A DNA stretch of 60,249 nucleotides from Brevundimonas sp. (GTDB taxonomy: Bacteria > Pseudomonadota > Alphaproteobacteria > Caulobacterales > Caulobacteraceae), in contig SCVB01000082.1 in assembly GCA_004296955.1 (NCBI GenBank), positions 1-60,249 of the forward strand, given 5' to 3'. The position numbers and the translations under genes were made by a program. The notes beneath the pieces were generated by a model. The model was not told where the DNA came from. It saw only the letters and a list, made by a program, of their open reading frames with translations, and did not search any database. Shown piece by piece: positions 48,097 through 57,011 of the stretch (positions are counted from its first letter, which is position 1; each line of letters begins with the position of its first letter).

Positions 48097-48228
48097 CCCT
48101 TCGTAAGCCTCCCGGTCACGTCCCGTTAGCAGGTGTGAATCAGGGATTTCCGAACTATTTCAGAGGTCTGAACAAGCCGGGAGTATTCGGCCGAACTGTA
48201 CTGAAAAGGCCGTCGCGGCCCCGTGCTG

Positions 48229-48243
48229 TTAACTTTACCTTCA
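48229..48243. promoter_or_regulatory. Possible CtrA-like box upstream of Sel1-like gene
   Basis: TTAA-CTTTACC-TTCA differs from TTAA-N7-TTAA at one base, 67 nt upstream of the 48311 start. A GANTC site lies at about 48136 in the same 214-bp gap. Weak. Confidence 0.3.
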
Positions 48244-48310
48244 AACCGCGGGTATTTGATCGCGTCTCAGAGGACGGGGCCAGAAAGGCTCCGGTTCGGG
48301 AGATACGGTG

Positions 48311-48613
48311 ATGAACGCGCAAGAAATGGCGCCCACGGTCAACGAGGAGCAGGGCCTGCCCCTGCCCACCGCCGACATGAACGGCGACGACCTGTTCCGT
48401 CTGGGCATGATGTATTCGAGCGGCCAGGGCGGATGCCCGATGGACCGCGTCTCGGCCCATATGATCTTCAACCTGGCCGCCATGAAGGGCAGCATCGAAG
48501 CGCGCGTCTATCGCCGCGAGATGAGCCAGGAGATGGAGCAGGACGAGATCGCCGAGGCCCAGAAGGCCGCGCGCCGCTGGATCGACGCCGGCGTGGTGTC
48601 GCTGGCCGCCTGA
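48311..48613 (+). CDS. Small Sel1-repeat-like protein
   Basis: 100 residues with one Sel1-type helix-turn-helix unit (DDLFRLGMMYSSGQGGCPMDRVSAHMIFNLAAMKGSIEA) followed by an acidic helix rich in Glu/Gln. Soluble, no signal peptide. GGGAG precedes it; ATG 48311 or the adjacent GTG 48308 could start it. Sel1 units mediate protein contacts; no partner can be named. Confidence 0.75.
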   Translation: MNAQEMAPTVNEEQGLPLPTADMNGDDLFRLGMMYSSGQGGCPMDRVSAHMIFNLAAMKGSIEARVYRREMSQEMEQDEIAEAQKAARRWIDAGVVSLAA

Positions 48614-48626
48614 CCGCCTCGTTCGC

Positions 48627-49463
48627 TCACTCGCCCGCTTCGGCGATTCCCCGAAGCGGCGCGAGGGCGGCGAATTCGGCGGGCTGTCGCGTCGCCCGGG
48701 CCTGGATGGCCGCCAGAACGTCCGCCGTGTTCCAGATCGACCCCTGCATGACCGCGGCCCATTCCAGTCCCTCAGCCACCGTATGGTCCCGCGCATAGGT
48801 GACCGCGGCCTTTGAGCCCGAAATCGCCAGCGGCGCCTTGGCCGCAACGGCCTGCGCCATCTCAAGGGCGGCCGCGAGCAGGGCCTCCGGATCAGGCAGG
48901 ACGGCGTTGACGAAACCCAGACGCTCGGCCCGGTCCGCGGTCAGGGACGTGCCCAGATAGGCCAGTTCGCGAACCACAGCCTCGGGCAGGACATGCGGCA
49001 GCCGCTGCAGGCTGCCGACGTCGGCCATCATGCCGATGTTGATTTCCTCGATGCGGAAATATGCCCCGGCCGCCGCCAACCTCAGATCGCAGGCCGAGAC
49101 AAGATCCAGCCCGGCGCCGACGCAGGCGCCCTGCACGGCCGCGATCACCGGAAACCGCACCTTCTCGACCCAGCTCAGGGTGTCCTGCAACTCGCGCGCG
49201 GCCTGATGGAAGGCCTGCCGGTCGGCGGGGGTGTCCGTCTGCAGGATGGCGCCGCCCGAGAAGACCGAGATGTCCATGCCCGCGCAGAAATTGCGGCCCC
49301 CGCCGGAGATGACCAGCGCCCGGACCTCGCCCGTGGCGTCCAGCGCCTTCAGGGCCGGGCCGAAGTCGCGCCAGAACGACAGGTCCAGCGCATTGGACGC
49401 CTCCGGCCTCGACAGGCGCAGATGGGCGATGGGGCCGTCCCGGGTGATCTCGAAGGCCGACAT
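48627..49463 (-). CDS. Crotonase family, probable dienoyl-CoA isomerase
   Basis: A 278-residue enoyl-CoA hydratase/isomerase fold. Oxyanion-hole motifs are GGGRNFCAGMD and GACVGAGLDLVSACDLRLAA. The next segment, EINIGMMADVGSLQRLPHV, matches the acidic active-site arrangement of delta3,5-delta2,4-dienoyl-CoA isomerase (ECH1) rather than a standard hydratase. It acts in beta-oxidation of unsaturated fatty acids. Divergent from an SDR that may belong to the same metabolism. Confidence 0.88.
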   Translation of the reverse strand: MSAFEITRDGPIAHLRLSRPEASNALDLSFWRDFGPALKALDATGEVRALVISGGGRNFCAGMDISVFSGGAILQTDTPADRQAFHQAARELQDTLSWVEKVRFPVIAAVQGACVGAGLDLVSACDLRLAAAGAYFRIEEINIGMMADVGSLQRLPHVLPEAVVRELAYLGTSLTADRAERLGFVNAVLPDPEALLAAALEMAQAVAAKAPLAISGSKAAVTYARDHTVAEGLEWAAVMQGSIWNTADVLAAIQARATRQPAEFAALAPLRGIAEAGE

Positions 49464-49543
49464 GGGTCTTTCGCTCCTGTGCGGAATCTGCGTCTCTGGC
49501 GATCCTAGCGTTTTCTATTGAAACCAACCGGGAGCCAAGTCCG

Positions 49544-50401
49544 ATGTCGCTGCAAGGCAAGACGCTGTTCATCACCGGCGCGAGCCGCGGCATCGGCCTG
49601 GCCATCGGCCTGAGGGCGGCGCGCGACGGGGCCAATGTGGTCATCGCCGCCAAGACGGCCGAGGCGCACAAACATCTGCCGGGCACCATCTATTCCGCGG
49701 CGGCGGAGATCGAGGCGGCCGGCGGACAGGCCCTGCCGCTGATCGTCGACGTCCGCGACGAGGCCTCGGTGATGGCGGCGGTGGAGGCCGCGGTCGCCCG
49801 CTTCGGCGGCATCGACATCTGCGTCAACAACGCCTCGGCCATCCAGCTGACCGGCACGCTCGCCACCGACATGAAACGCTATGACCTGATGCACCAGGTC
49901 AACGCCCGCGGGACCTTCCTTGTCTCCAAGGCCTGTATCCCGCACCTGAAGCAGGCGCAGAACCCGCACATCCTGGCCCTGTCGCCGCCGCTGGACCTGT
50001 CCCCGAAATGGTTCGGGCCGCACGTCGCCTACACCATGGCCAAATACAGCATGAGCCTCGCCATGCTGGGCATGGCGGAAGAGTTCAAGGGGGACGGCAT
50101 CGCCTGCAACGCCCTGTGGCCCCGCACCGGCATCGCCACCGCCGCCATCGAATTCGCCCTGACCGGCAAGGCGGGGCTGGCCCATTGCCGCACGCCCGAC
50201 ATCATGGCCGACGCCGCCCACGCCATCTTCACCAGCCCGTCGCGCGAGCTGACCGGCCGGTTCCTGATCGACGACAGCTTCCTGTACGAACGCGGCGAGC
50301 GCGATTTCGAACGTTACAGCGTGGAGCCGGGCAAGCCGCTGATGCCGGACTTCTTCGTGCCGGCGGATAGCACGCCGCCGCCGGGGGTGACGGTGGGCTG
50401 A
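49544..50401 (+). CDS. Short-chain dehydrogenase/reductase (HSDL2-like)
   Basis: A 285-residue NAD(P)-dependent oxidoreductase. Seen: cofactor motif TGASRGIG, NNAS, and the catalytic YTMAK. The long insert AAKTAEAHKHLPGTIYSAAAEIEAAGG and the DLSPKWFGPHVAYTMAKYSMS block match the HSDL2-type SDRs linked to fatty-acid metabolism. CGGGAGCC upstream supplies a Shine-Dalgarno. Confidence 0.92.
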   Translation: MSLQGKTLFITGASRGIGLAIGLRAARDGANVVIAAKTAEAHKHLPGTIYSAAAEIEAAGGQALPLIVDVRDEASVMAAVEAAVARFGGIDICVNNASAIQLTGTLATDMKRYDLMHQVNARGTFLVSKACIPHLKQAQNPHILALSPPLDLSPKWFGPHVAYTMAKYSMSLAMLGMAEEFKGDGIACNALWPRTGIATAAIEFALTGKAGLAHCRTPDIMADAAHAIFTSPSRELTGRFLIDDSFLYERGERDFERYSVEPGKPLMPDFFVPADSTPPPGVTVG

Positions 50402-50497
50402 ATGGGAGCCTGTGGTCGGTCACAATATCGCGGCGATCATCGCCAGGGCTGAGATCGCTCGTCATCGGGCGGTCGGGACGCGCTCGCCACCCCTGGC

Positions 50498-51922
50498 CTA
50501 GTTGTCCGCGCGCTGGACGCCCGCGAGTTTGCCCTGACGCCAGACGATGGTCAGGTAGGTCGTCTCGCCATCGATCGTGATCCGGTAGATGTGCCGTTCG
50601 CCGTCGGGCGAATCCGAGCGAAGATACACAAGCGCGCCGGCATGCTCGGCATAGGGGCGCAACCGGGCCCGCGCCGCGGCGAACTGTTCCCCGCTGGCGA
50701 CGCGGCGCATGCCGTCGCTGAGAAGATCGGCGGGTTCCTCGCTGAACGCCGCCTGACGCAAGGCCCGGCCCACCAACTGCGTTCGCGCTGGATCGGGATC
50801 GGACGGCGCAACCAGCCGGTCATAGCCGAGGTCCGGAATCTCGCGGAGCACAAGGTTGCGCGCCGCCTCTCCAACGCCGCCGCCATACATGTTCGCGAAG
50901 GCGACCACGCTGAAATCCTGATCAGGATAGTGCTGGTAATCCGCGACAAATCCTTGTGTCTGACCGCTGTGCTGGATGCGACGGGCGCCCCGGAATTCAT
51001 CGACAAACAGTCCGAAGCCGTAGCCGGTGGACGAACCGTCGGCGAGGCGCTGCGGCGTCAGCATCACCTCCATGGCCCGGGGTGAAAGCAGCCGGCCGTC
51101 GTGCAACGCATCATCCCACAGCGCCCAGTCCTGCAGCGTCGTCGAAACGCCGCCCGCGCCATAGGTGCTGGCCTCATGGATCGGACGCACCGGGATGCGC
51201 GCGGCGCCCTCGGCCGCGCCCGGCCTGCACCCCTGGGCCAGGTCCACGTCGGCGGGCGCGTAGCCGCCCATGAAGCTGTGATCCATGCCCAGCGGGCTGA
51301 ACAATTCCGTCCGCAGGAAGTCGCCGAAGCCGACGCCCGAGACCTGCTCCACCACCCGGCTGAGCAGGAAATAGCCGGTGTTGGAATAGGACCAGCGCGT
51401 CCCGGGCTCGAAGTCGAGCGGGCGATCGGCGACGATCGCATAGACCGCGGCGGGCGTCGGCTCGGTTTCATAGACGCCGTAGCCGCCGGCTTCCTCGTAG
51501 TCGGGTATGCCGCTGGTGTGTGTGGCGAGCTGACGAAGGGTCGCCTGGCGCCAGACCGCCGGAATGTCGTCAAGGTAGGCGCTGATGGGACCGTCCAGAT
51601 CGACGCGTCCCTGCTCCCACAGCCGCAACAGGGCGACGGCCGCGACGTGTTTCGAGATGGAGCCGATTTCATAGGCGGCGTTGACGCCGGCCGCGCCGCC
51701 GCCGGCACAATCAGCGCCGCCCCAGGCGAACACCTCCCTGACCGCGCCGTCCCGCAGCATCGCAGCGACCACGCCGGGCGCGCCCGACCGCTCGCCGACT
51801 GTGGCATTGAGCGCCTGGGCGGGTGGTAACGGCGCGGGGGTCTGCGCGTACGCTGCCTGATGTCCCGCGGCGAGCAACAGGACGGCGCCGACGGTGCAGG
51901 CCTTGAACTTGAAACCGAGCAT
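50498..51922 (-). CDS. Exported serine hydrolase (class C beta-lactamase fold)
   Basis: 474 residues with a signal peptide (1-26, ending AAYAQ). Motifs: GSISKH (SxxK nucleophile), YSNTGYFLL (YxN), and HSGQTQGF at the KTG position. The C-terminal region of about 100 residues is a beta-sandwich-like extension. The family includes esterases, D-aminopeptidases and PBP-like enzymes; substrate unknown. Standalone, just before the holdfast genes. Confidence 0.9.
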   Translation of the reverse strand: MLGFKFKACTVGAVLLLAAGHQAAYAQTPAPLPPAQALNATVGERSGAPGVVAAMLRDGAVREVFAWGGADCAGGGAAGVNAAYEIGSISKHVAAVALLRLWEQGRVDLDGPISAYLDDIPAVWRQATLRQLATHTSGIPDYEEAGGYGVYETEPTPAAVYAIVADRPLDFEPGTRWSYSNTGYFLLSRVVEQVSGVGFGDFLRTELFSPLGMDHSFMGGYAPADVDLAQGCRPGAAEGAARIPVRPIHEASTYGAGGVSTTLQDWALWDDALHDGRLLSPRAMEVMLTPQRLADGSSTGYGFGLFVDEFRGARRIQHSGQTQGFVADYQHYPDQDFSVVAFANMYGGGVGEAARNLVLREIPDLGYDRLVAPSDPDPARTQLVGRALRQAAFSEEPADLLSDGMRRVASGEQFAAARARLRPYAEHAGALVYLRSDSPDGERHIYRITIDGETTYLTIVWRQGKLAGVQRADN

Positions 51923-52038
51923 CAGAGCCCCCGTGGAATCCCGACGAGAGGATGGCTTATGCTGTGGTGGCTGTCGTTAGAAAAGGCGCCGGCTGACGGT
52001 CACGGTGATGTCCTCGCCTCCGGTCTCCGTCGTGGGGC

Positions 52039-52818
52039 TCAGAACTGCTGGTACTGCCCGCCGATCATATAGCTGAAGCCGACGGGCAGGGCGTTGCGGA
52101 ACAGGGTGACGAAATTGGCCACCTCGCCGAGGGTCGAGCGCGGGACGAAGATGATGTCGCCCCGGCGCAGGGCGATGACCTCGCCGCGGCGGGGGCGCAG
52201 GTCGGCGGCCCGCATCATCCGCACGCCGCCGGGCCCGCGCCGGATCAGGGCCACCTCGCCCTGTTTGGCGGTCGGCAGGAAGTCGCCGGCCTGGATGATG
52301 GCCTGGTAGGCGTCGAGGTCGCCGTTCATCTCGATCATGCCGGGGTTGCGCACCTCGCCGCCGACCCAGACGCGGATCGGTCCGGCGGTCTTCAGCGTCA
52401 CCTCGACAACCGGGCGGCGCAGCTGGCTGGCGAAGGCGTCCGAGGCGTCGCGCTCGACCTCGGCGATGGTGCGGTCGGCGGCCATGATCTGGCCGACCAG
52501 CGGCAGGGAGACGCGGCCGTCGGGGCCGATCTTCTGGGTGCGGGTCAGTTCGGAGGCGGTGGGGGTGGCGATCTCGATCTCGTCGCCGGGATAGAGGACG
52601 TATTCGGGCTCGGATTCGGTCCAGTCGGCGAAGCCGATCTCGGGGAAGGAGGTCCGCCCCACGTTCCGGACCCGATCGGCGCCGCGAGCGTCCTGCGGCA
52701 GGGGCATGCGCGAGGCGTAGTCGTCGCCGCCGCCCAGCCCGGGCACGCCGCCGCAGCCGCTGACCATCGTCCCGGCGCCGACAAGGCCGAGCAGCAACAG
52801 GCGGCGGTCGATGGACAT
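52039..52818 (-). CDS. hfsD: Polysaccharide export outer-membrane lipoprotein (HfsD/Wza-like)
   Basis: 259 residues with lipobox VSGC (Cys about 22). A Poly_export domain (EPEYVLYPGDEIEIATP…KIGPDGRVSLPLVGQIMA) and an SLBB-like region (GPIRVWVGGEVRNPGMIEM…YQAIIQAGDFL) form the outer-membrane export channel. Divergent from hfsA across a 123-bp gap with a CtrA-like box. Assignment to holdfast rather than another polysaccharide rests on the complete neighbourhood. Confidence 0.82.
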   Translation of the reverse strand: MSIDRRLLLLGLVGAGTMVSGCGGVPGLGGGDDYASRMPLPQDARGADRVRNVGRTSFPEIGFADWTESEPEYVLYPGDEIEIATPTASELTRTQKIGPDGRVSLPLVGQIMAADRTIAEVERDASDAFASQLRRPVVEVTLKTAGPIRVWVGGEVRNPGMIEMNGDLDAYQAIIQAGDFLPTAKQGEVALIRRGPGGVRMMRAADLRPRRGEVIALRRGDIIFVPRSTLGEVANFVTLFRNALPVGFSYMIGGQYQQF

Positions 52819-52868
52819 GGGGACTCACTCCGCGAAAACAGCGTCCTCAGCAGGGTCGGCGCTTATGG

Positions 52869-52884
52869 GTAACCAGTGGTTAAC
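52869..52884. promoter_or_regulatory. CtrA-like box in the hfsD/hfsA divergent promoter
   Basis: GTAA-CCAGTGG-TTAA-C matches TTAA-N7-TTAAC with one mismatch. It lies 50 bp from the hfsD start and 58 bp from the hfsA start. Confidence 0.5.
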
Positions 52885-52941
52885 GCGGCTGGCCCAAGGC
52901 TGCGGTCTCAAGTCCAGTACGATGGAATCAGTCCGCCCCCC

Positions 52942-54384
52942 ATGCGCACGACGGCCTACACGACAGTCCGCCCGCGCTACGGCTTCTCAGACGTCGTCGG
53001 CCTGCTGTTCCGCGAATCCCTGCTGATGGTCGTGATCTTCCTGGCCGTCTTCGCCATCGGCGCGGCGGCGGTGCTGACGCTCAAGAAATCCTACACCGCC
53101 ACCGCCAGCGTCTATGCCGGGGCGGGGCAGGAGTATGTCTATCAGTCGCGGGTCGGGGCGATCGATCCCAGCCAGCCGCTGGAAGCGGACGCGGTGGCCG
53201 GCGTCGAGGCCCGGATTCTCGGCAGCCTGGCGGTCAAGCGCCGCGCCATCCGCGCCGTCGGCGCCGATACCGTGTTGGGCCCGGGCGCGACCGGCACGCC
53301 GGCCGAAAAGGAGACCGCCGCCCTCAAGGTGCTGGACAACGCCCTCGGGGTCGGCGTCACGCCCGGCAGCGCCATTATCGCCGTCTCCTATGAGGCCGAC
53401 GATCCGGTGCGCGCGGCCCAGGTGCTGAACGCCGTGGTCGACCAGTATCTGGTGCAGCGCCGCCTGGCCTTCCAGGGCTCGGCCACCCCGGCCTATGCGG
53501 CCCAGCGCGAGGCCTTCGAGAACGATCTGAACACCGCCGACCAGGCCTATAACGCCTTCCTGGCGTCCAACGACCTGGGCGATTTCGCCACCGCCAAGGC
53601 GACCCTGGCCGCGACCTACCAGACCACCTACGCCGAGGCGCTGTCGCTGCGGGCCCAGCTGAACCAGGCCAGCCAACGCCTGTCGACGCTGGAAGCCCAG
53701 CTGGCGCAGCAGCCCGCCGAGGTGGTGCTGCAGCAGGACCTGAACGTCTCGGCCCAGGACCAGATCCTGCAGCTGCGCACCCAGCGCGAGGCGCTGCTGT
53801 CGCGCTATACGCCCGAGGCCCAGCCGGTCCGCGACATCGACCAGCAGATCGCCGACCTGCAGGCCTATGTGGCCACCGGCACCACGGTCGGGCCCAAGGA
53901 GGTCCGCACCGGGCCCAGCACCATCTTCACCGAGATCGAGACGGCGCGGATCACCGCCGCCGCCGACCGCGACGGCCTCGCCGCCCGGCTGGCCGTCGCC
54001 GAAGGTCAGCTGAACCAGCTGCGCGCCCGCCAGGCGGAGCTGACGCGGCTGGAATCGGCCAACGCCAACCTGGCCGGCAATCGCGAGGTCCTGACCACCC
54101 TGGTGCGCGACTTCCAGCAGCGCGAGAACGCGGCCCGCGCCGACAGCGCCCTGGTCGCCGCGGGGGCCGACAACGTCAATGTCATCGAGCGCGCCGAGGC
54201 GCCGACCAAGGGGACCAGCCTCAAGGCGCCGCTGCTGGCCGTGGTCTTCCTGTTCGCCGCCTTCACCGCCCTGTGCGTCGGCCTGCTGCGGGTGTTCACC
54301 CGGCGCGGCTACGTCACGCCCGCCTCCACCGGACGGACCCTGGACATGCCGGTCCTGGCCGTCGCCCCGATGAAGGCCCGGTGA
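52942..54384 (+). CDS. hfsA: Polysaccharide chain-length/co-polymerase protein (HfsA/Wzz-like)
   Basis: 480 residues: an N-terminal transmembrane helix (about 26-48), a periplasmic Wzz-type domain, long coiled coils (about 160-320 and 345-420) and a C-terminal helix (about 432-455). Links HfsD in the outer membrane to the inner-membrane machinery. ATG 52942 (MRTTAYTT) is chosen over an upstream GTG. No cytoplasmic kinase domain; hfsB supplies that part, 49 bp downstream. Confidence 0.82.
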   Translation: MRTTAYTTVRPRYGFSDVVGLLFRESLLMVVIFLAVFAIGAAAVLTLKKSYTATASVYAGAGQEYVYQSRVGAIDPSQPLEADAVAGVEARILGSLAVKRRAIRAVGADTVLGPGATGTPAEKETAALKVLDNALGVGVTPGSAIIAVSYEADDPVRAAQVLNAVVDQYLVQRRLAFQGSATPAYAAQREAFENDLNTADQAYNAFLASNDLGDFATAKATLAATYQTTYAEALSLRAQLNQASQRLSTLEAQLAQQPAEVVLQQDLNVSAQDQILQLRTQREALLSRYTPEAQPVRDIDQQIADLQAYVATGTTVGPKEVRTGPSTIFTEIETARITAAADRDGLAARLAVAEGQLNQLRARQAELTRLESANANLAGNREVLTTLVRDFQQRENAARADSALVAAGADNVNVIERAEAPTKGTSLKAPLLAVVFLFAAFTALCVGLLRVFTRRGYVTPASTGRTLDMPVLAVAPMKAR

Positions 54385-54433
54385 GCGTGCCCGTGTTAGC
54401 GTAGGAGCCTGTAACCGGGCGCGTAGCGATTCG

Positions 54434-55135
54434 ATGGTCGATCTGACATCCGAAATGGCGGCTCTCTGGGCGGCGCTGGGACCGGCGCCGGGCCATCGCG
54501 GCCGCGTGCTCCAGATCGCCGCCGCCACCTCGGGCGAGGGCGTCTCCACGGTCGCCCGCGAATACGCCCGCCTCGCCGCGGTGCGCGCGCGCCGGCCGGT
54601 CTGGCTGATCGACGCCGACCTCGCGCAGCAGGGCCAGATGGAGGCCGTGGCCGCCGAGCCCGACCGCTTCGGCGCCCTGGGCAAGGCGGCGATCGCCACC
54701 CCCGACGGCTCGATCTTCTTCGTCGTCACCCCGCGCATCATGGACCGCGCGGGCAAGCCCGTGCACCCGGCCCGGCTGATGACCGCGCGTCCCTGTCTCG
54801 GCGGCCGGCTGTGGGTCACCCGGTTCGCGGCGGAGCACCTGCGCTCGGGCCAGCGGGCCGAGGCGGTCAGCGAGGCCCGCTACTGGGACGCCCTGCGCAA
54901 ACACGCCGATACGGTGGTGATCGACGCCCCCGCCGCCGACCGCAACGACATGTCCATCACCCTGGCCCCCTTCGTCGACGCGACGGTGCTGGTCGTGGCG
55001 GCCGAGAGCGGAGCGGCCAACGAACCCCTGATGCTGCGCGACGAGATCGAGGCGGTCGGGGGGAAGATCGCGGGGGTCGTGGTGAACCGTTCGACCTACA
55101 ACCCGCCGGCGTTCCTGAAGCGGCTGACCGGCTAG
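54434..55135 (+). CDS. hfsB: BY-kinase-like ATPase homologue with degenerate P-loop (HfsB-like)
   Basis: 233 residues of the CpsD/CapB fold. QIAAATSGEGVSTVAREYA corresponds to Walker A, but the P-loop Lys is Val37 (GEGVST). VWLIDADLA matches Walker A' and VVIDAPAAD Walker B. No C-terminal tyrosine cluster. It is probably a non-kinase partner of HfsA. A GANTC site lies 2 nt before the ATG. The stop overlaps that of the convergent glycosyltransferase (CTAG). Confidence 0.8.
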   Translation: MVDLTSEMAALWAALGPAPGHRGRVLQIAAATSGEGVSTVAREYARLAAVRARRPVWLIDADLAQQGQMEAVAAEPDRFGALGKAAIATPDGSIFFVVTPRIMDRAGKPVHPARLMTARPCLGGRLWVTRFAAEHLRSGQRAEAVSEARYWDALRKHADTVVIDAPAADRNDMSITLAPFVDATVLVVAAESGAANEPLMLRDEIEAVGGKIAGVVVNRSTYNPPAFLKRLTG

Positions 55136-56073
55136 GGCTTCGCCGCATCCAGCCGGGCCAGCTCGCGCGCGCCGTAGAAATGGGGCTCGAACCCCTTCAT
55201 CCAGAACAACTTTCCGACCCCGCGCGCCGTGCGGTCATACATCTCCGCCCGCTTCGGACTGGCGATGAGGGTCAGGACCGCCGAGGCCGCGCCCCAGACC
55301 GCGGTCTGGGCCGCGCCGATGGCCATCCAGCGCGCCACGCCCGCCCAGTCCCTGGCCGCCGCCGCCGTCTGGCTGGGCCCCTGGCCATAGGCGAAGGCGC
55401 GCGACAGGGCATAGCCGAGGGTGGCGCGATGGGCCGGGGCGAACTCCTCCACCCAGGCGTCGGCGGCCCAGCCGAAGCGGCCGCCGCGCGCGGCCAGGGC
55501 CGCGAACAGGGCGTCGTCCTCGCCGCCGGCCTGGTCCGCGCCCGGGTCGAAGGGCGCGGGGCCGGGCAGGGCGGTCGCCCGCATCATCAGGGAATTGCCG
55601 CAGCCGAACGGGTGGTCGATGAGCTGGGTCCGGGGCGGGCCCGCCCGGCCGAAGAACCGCTCCAGCCAGGGCTTCAGCCACGGCGCGGCGTCCGGCGCCC
55701 GCCCGGTGATCGGTCCGAAGACGGCGTCGGCCCCGGTGTCCGCCTGGGCCTCGATCAGGGCCGCCAGCCAGCCGGGCGACGCGGCCTCGTCGTCGTCGAG
55801 GAAGGCGATCAGCGGGGCGTCCGTGGACGCCAGTCCGGCGTTGCGCGCGGTGGCTACGCCGGGGCGGGGGGCCGGTACATAGGTCAGGGGCCAGGGCGAG
55901 AGGCGATGCAGGGCCTCGACCGTCGGGGCGGCCGATCCGAGCGGGTCGTTGTCGACCACGACGACGGCGGAGACGCGGTCGCCGACGCCGGTCTGGGCGA
56001 ACAGCGAGCGCAGGGCGCGCGCCAGGCTCTCGGGCCGGCGCAGGGTCGGGACGATGACGGCGACGTCGCCCAT
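55132..56073 (-). CDS. Family 2 glycosyltransferase in hfs locus
   Basis: 313 residues: IVPTLRRPESLARALRSLFAQ, VVVVDNDP, the DxD-type AFLDDDEAAS, and HPFGCGNSLMMRA with GGEDDALF acceptor motifs, all of the GT2 (GT-A) fold. The C-terminal hydrophobic segment (about 240-270) may associate with the membrane. It is the last gene of hfsE-F-G-GT2, in the position where Caulobacter has the deacetylase hfsH. It shares one base with hfsG. Confidence 0.85.
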   Translation of the reverse strand: MGDVAVIVPTLRRPESLARALRSLFAQTGVGDRVSAVVVVDNDPLGSAAPTVEALHRLSPWPLTYVPAPRPGVATARNAGLASTDAPLIAFLDDDEAASPGWLAALIEAQADTGADAVFGPITGRAPDAAPWLKPWLERFFGRAGPPRTQLIDHPFGCGNSLMMRATALPGPAPFDPGADQAGGEDDALFAALAARGGRFGWAADAWVEEFAPAHRATLGYALSRAFAYGQGPSQTAAAARDWAGVARWMAIGAAQTAVWGAASAVLTLIASPKRAEMYDRTARGVGKLFWMKGFEPHFYGARELARLDAAKP

Positions 56074-57011
56074 CAGACGGCGTCCGCATAGAGGGCGGCG
56101 CGGTACAGGCGCAGCGAGAAGGCCCGGGCGCCGACCGGCAGCCAGGCGGCCTCCGCCCCGCGCCGCATCAGACGTCGCAGGCGCGGAAGGCCGGGCAGGC
56201 GTTTCAGCAGCCGGGCGGCCTTGTAGCTGGGATAGGCGGCGACGATCTCGGGATGGCGGCGGGCCATGCGGCCGAAATTCGGCGCTGACTGCTCATATTT
56301 GCCGGCCAGGCTGGCGACCGTATCGAGCCCCATGTGGGTGGCCGCATTGTCGAGGTGCACGACGCGGAAGCGCTGCGAAACCCGCATGGCCCACTCCACA
56401 TCCTCCCAGCCCCAGCCGGTGAAGCCGGGGTCGAAGGCCTCGGCCTCGAACACGTCGCGGCGGACCAGAAGGTTGGAGGTGTAGACGTATTTCTCGGGCT
56501 GTTTCGCCCGCTCCATATACGGCACGCACTCCGATTTCGCGGCCATGGCGCGGTGGACGGCGAAGCGCGCGTCGGTCGGCGCCTGCAGCAAGGAGAAGCC
56601 GCCGAAGGCCACGGCCGGGTCCTCGCGCGCCGCCAGATCGGCCCAGTCGCGCAGGAAGCGCCGGTGATCGGGCCGCATGTCGCTGTCGAGGAACAGCAGG
56701 CTGCCGCCGCGCGCGGCCGAGGCCAGCCGGTTGCGCCCGATCGCACGGCCCTCATTGGCCGGCAGGGTGATGAGCCGCAGCGGCAGGGCCATGCTGCGGA
56801 TCAGGGCGGTCAGCCGCGCGGTGAGGTCGGGATCCCGGGTGCCGTCGTCGAGCAGCACGATCTCGACCGCGCCGCCGACCGAGGCGGCCTCCTCGTCGAG
56901 CAGCTCGAGCAGGTCGGACGGATCGTCGCGCAGGAAGGGGATCAGCACCGAGACGGCGGGCCGCGCGCCCTTCCACGCCGGACTGTCGGTGAATTTCGCG
57001 CGCGGGCTCAT
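56073..57011 (-). CDS. hfsG: Family 2 glycosyltransferase, HfsG-like
   Basis: 312 residues: VSVLIPFLRDDPSDLLELLDEEA, IVLLDDGTRDPDLT, RAIGRNRLASAARGGSLLFLDSDMRPD, and the GWGWEDVEWAMR acceptor motif of GT2 enzymes. Third after hfsE and hfsF, as in the Caulobacter hfsEFG order, which is the main reason for the symbol. ATG 57011 overlaps the hfsF stop (ATGA). Confidence 0.75.
   Translation of the reverse strand: MSPRAKFTDSPAWKGARPAVSVLIPFLRDDPSDLLELLDEEAASVGGAVEIVLLDDGTRDPDLTARLTALIRSMALPLRLITLPANEGRAIGRNRLASAARGGSLLFLDSDMRPDHRRFLRDWADLAAREDPAVAFGGFSLLQAPTDARFAVHRAMAAKSECVPYMERAKQPEKYVYTSNLLVRRDVFEAEAFDPGFTGWGWEDVEWAMRVSQRFRVVHLDNAATHMGLDTVASLAGKYEQSAPNFGRMARRHPEIVAAYPSYKAARLLKRLPGLPRLRRLMRRGAEAAWLPVGARAFSLRLYRAALYADAV

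Noticed and set aside
50402-50452. ATG directly after the SDR stop
   Set aside because: The frame is only 16 codons with no hydrophobic or conserved pattern.
52987-54819. 610-codon minus-strand open frame
   Set aside because: Antisense to hfsA and hfsB, which have clear domain structure.
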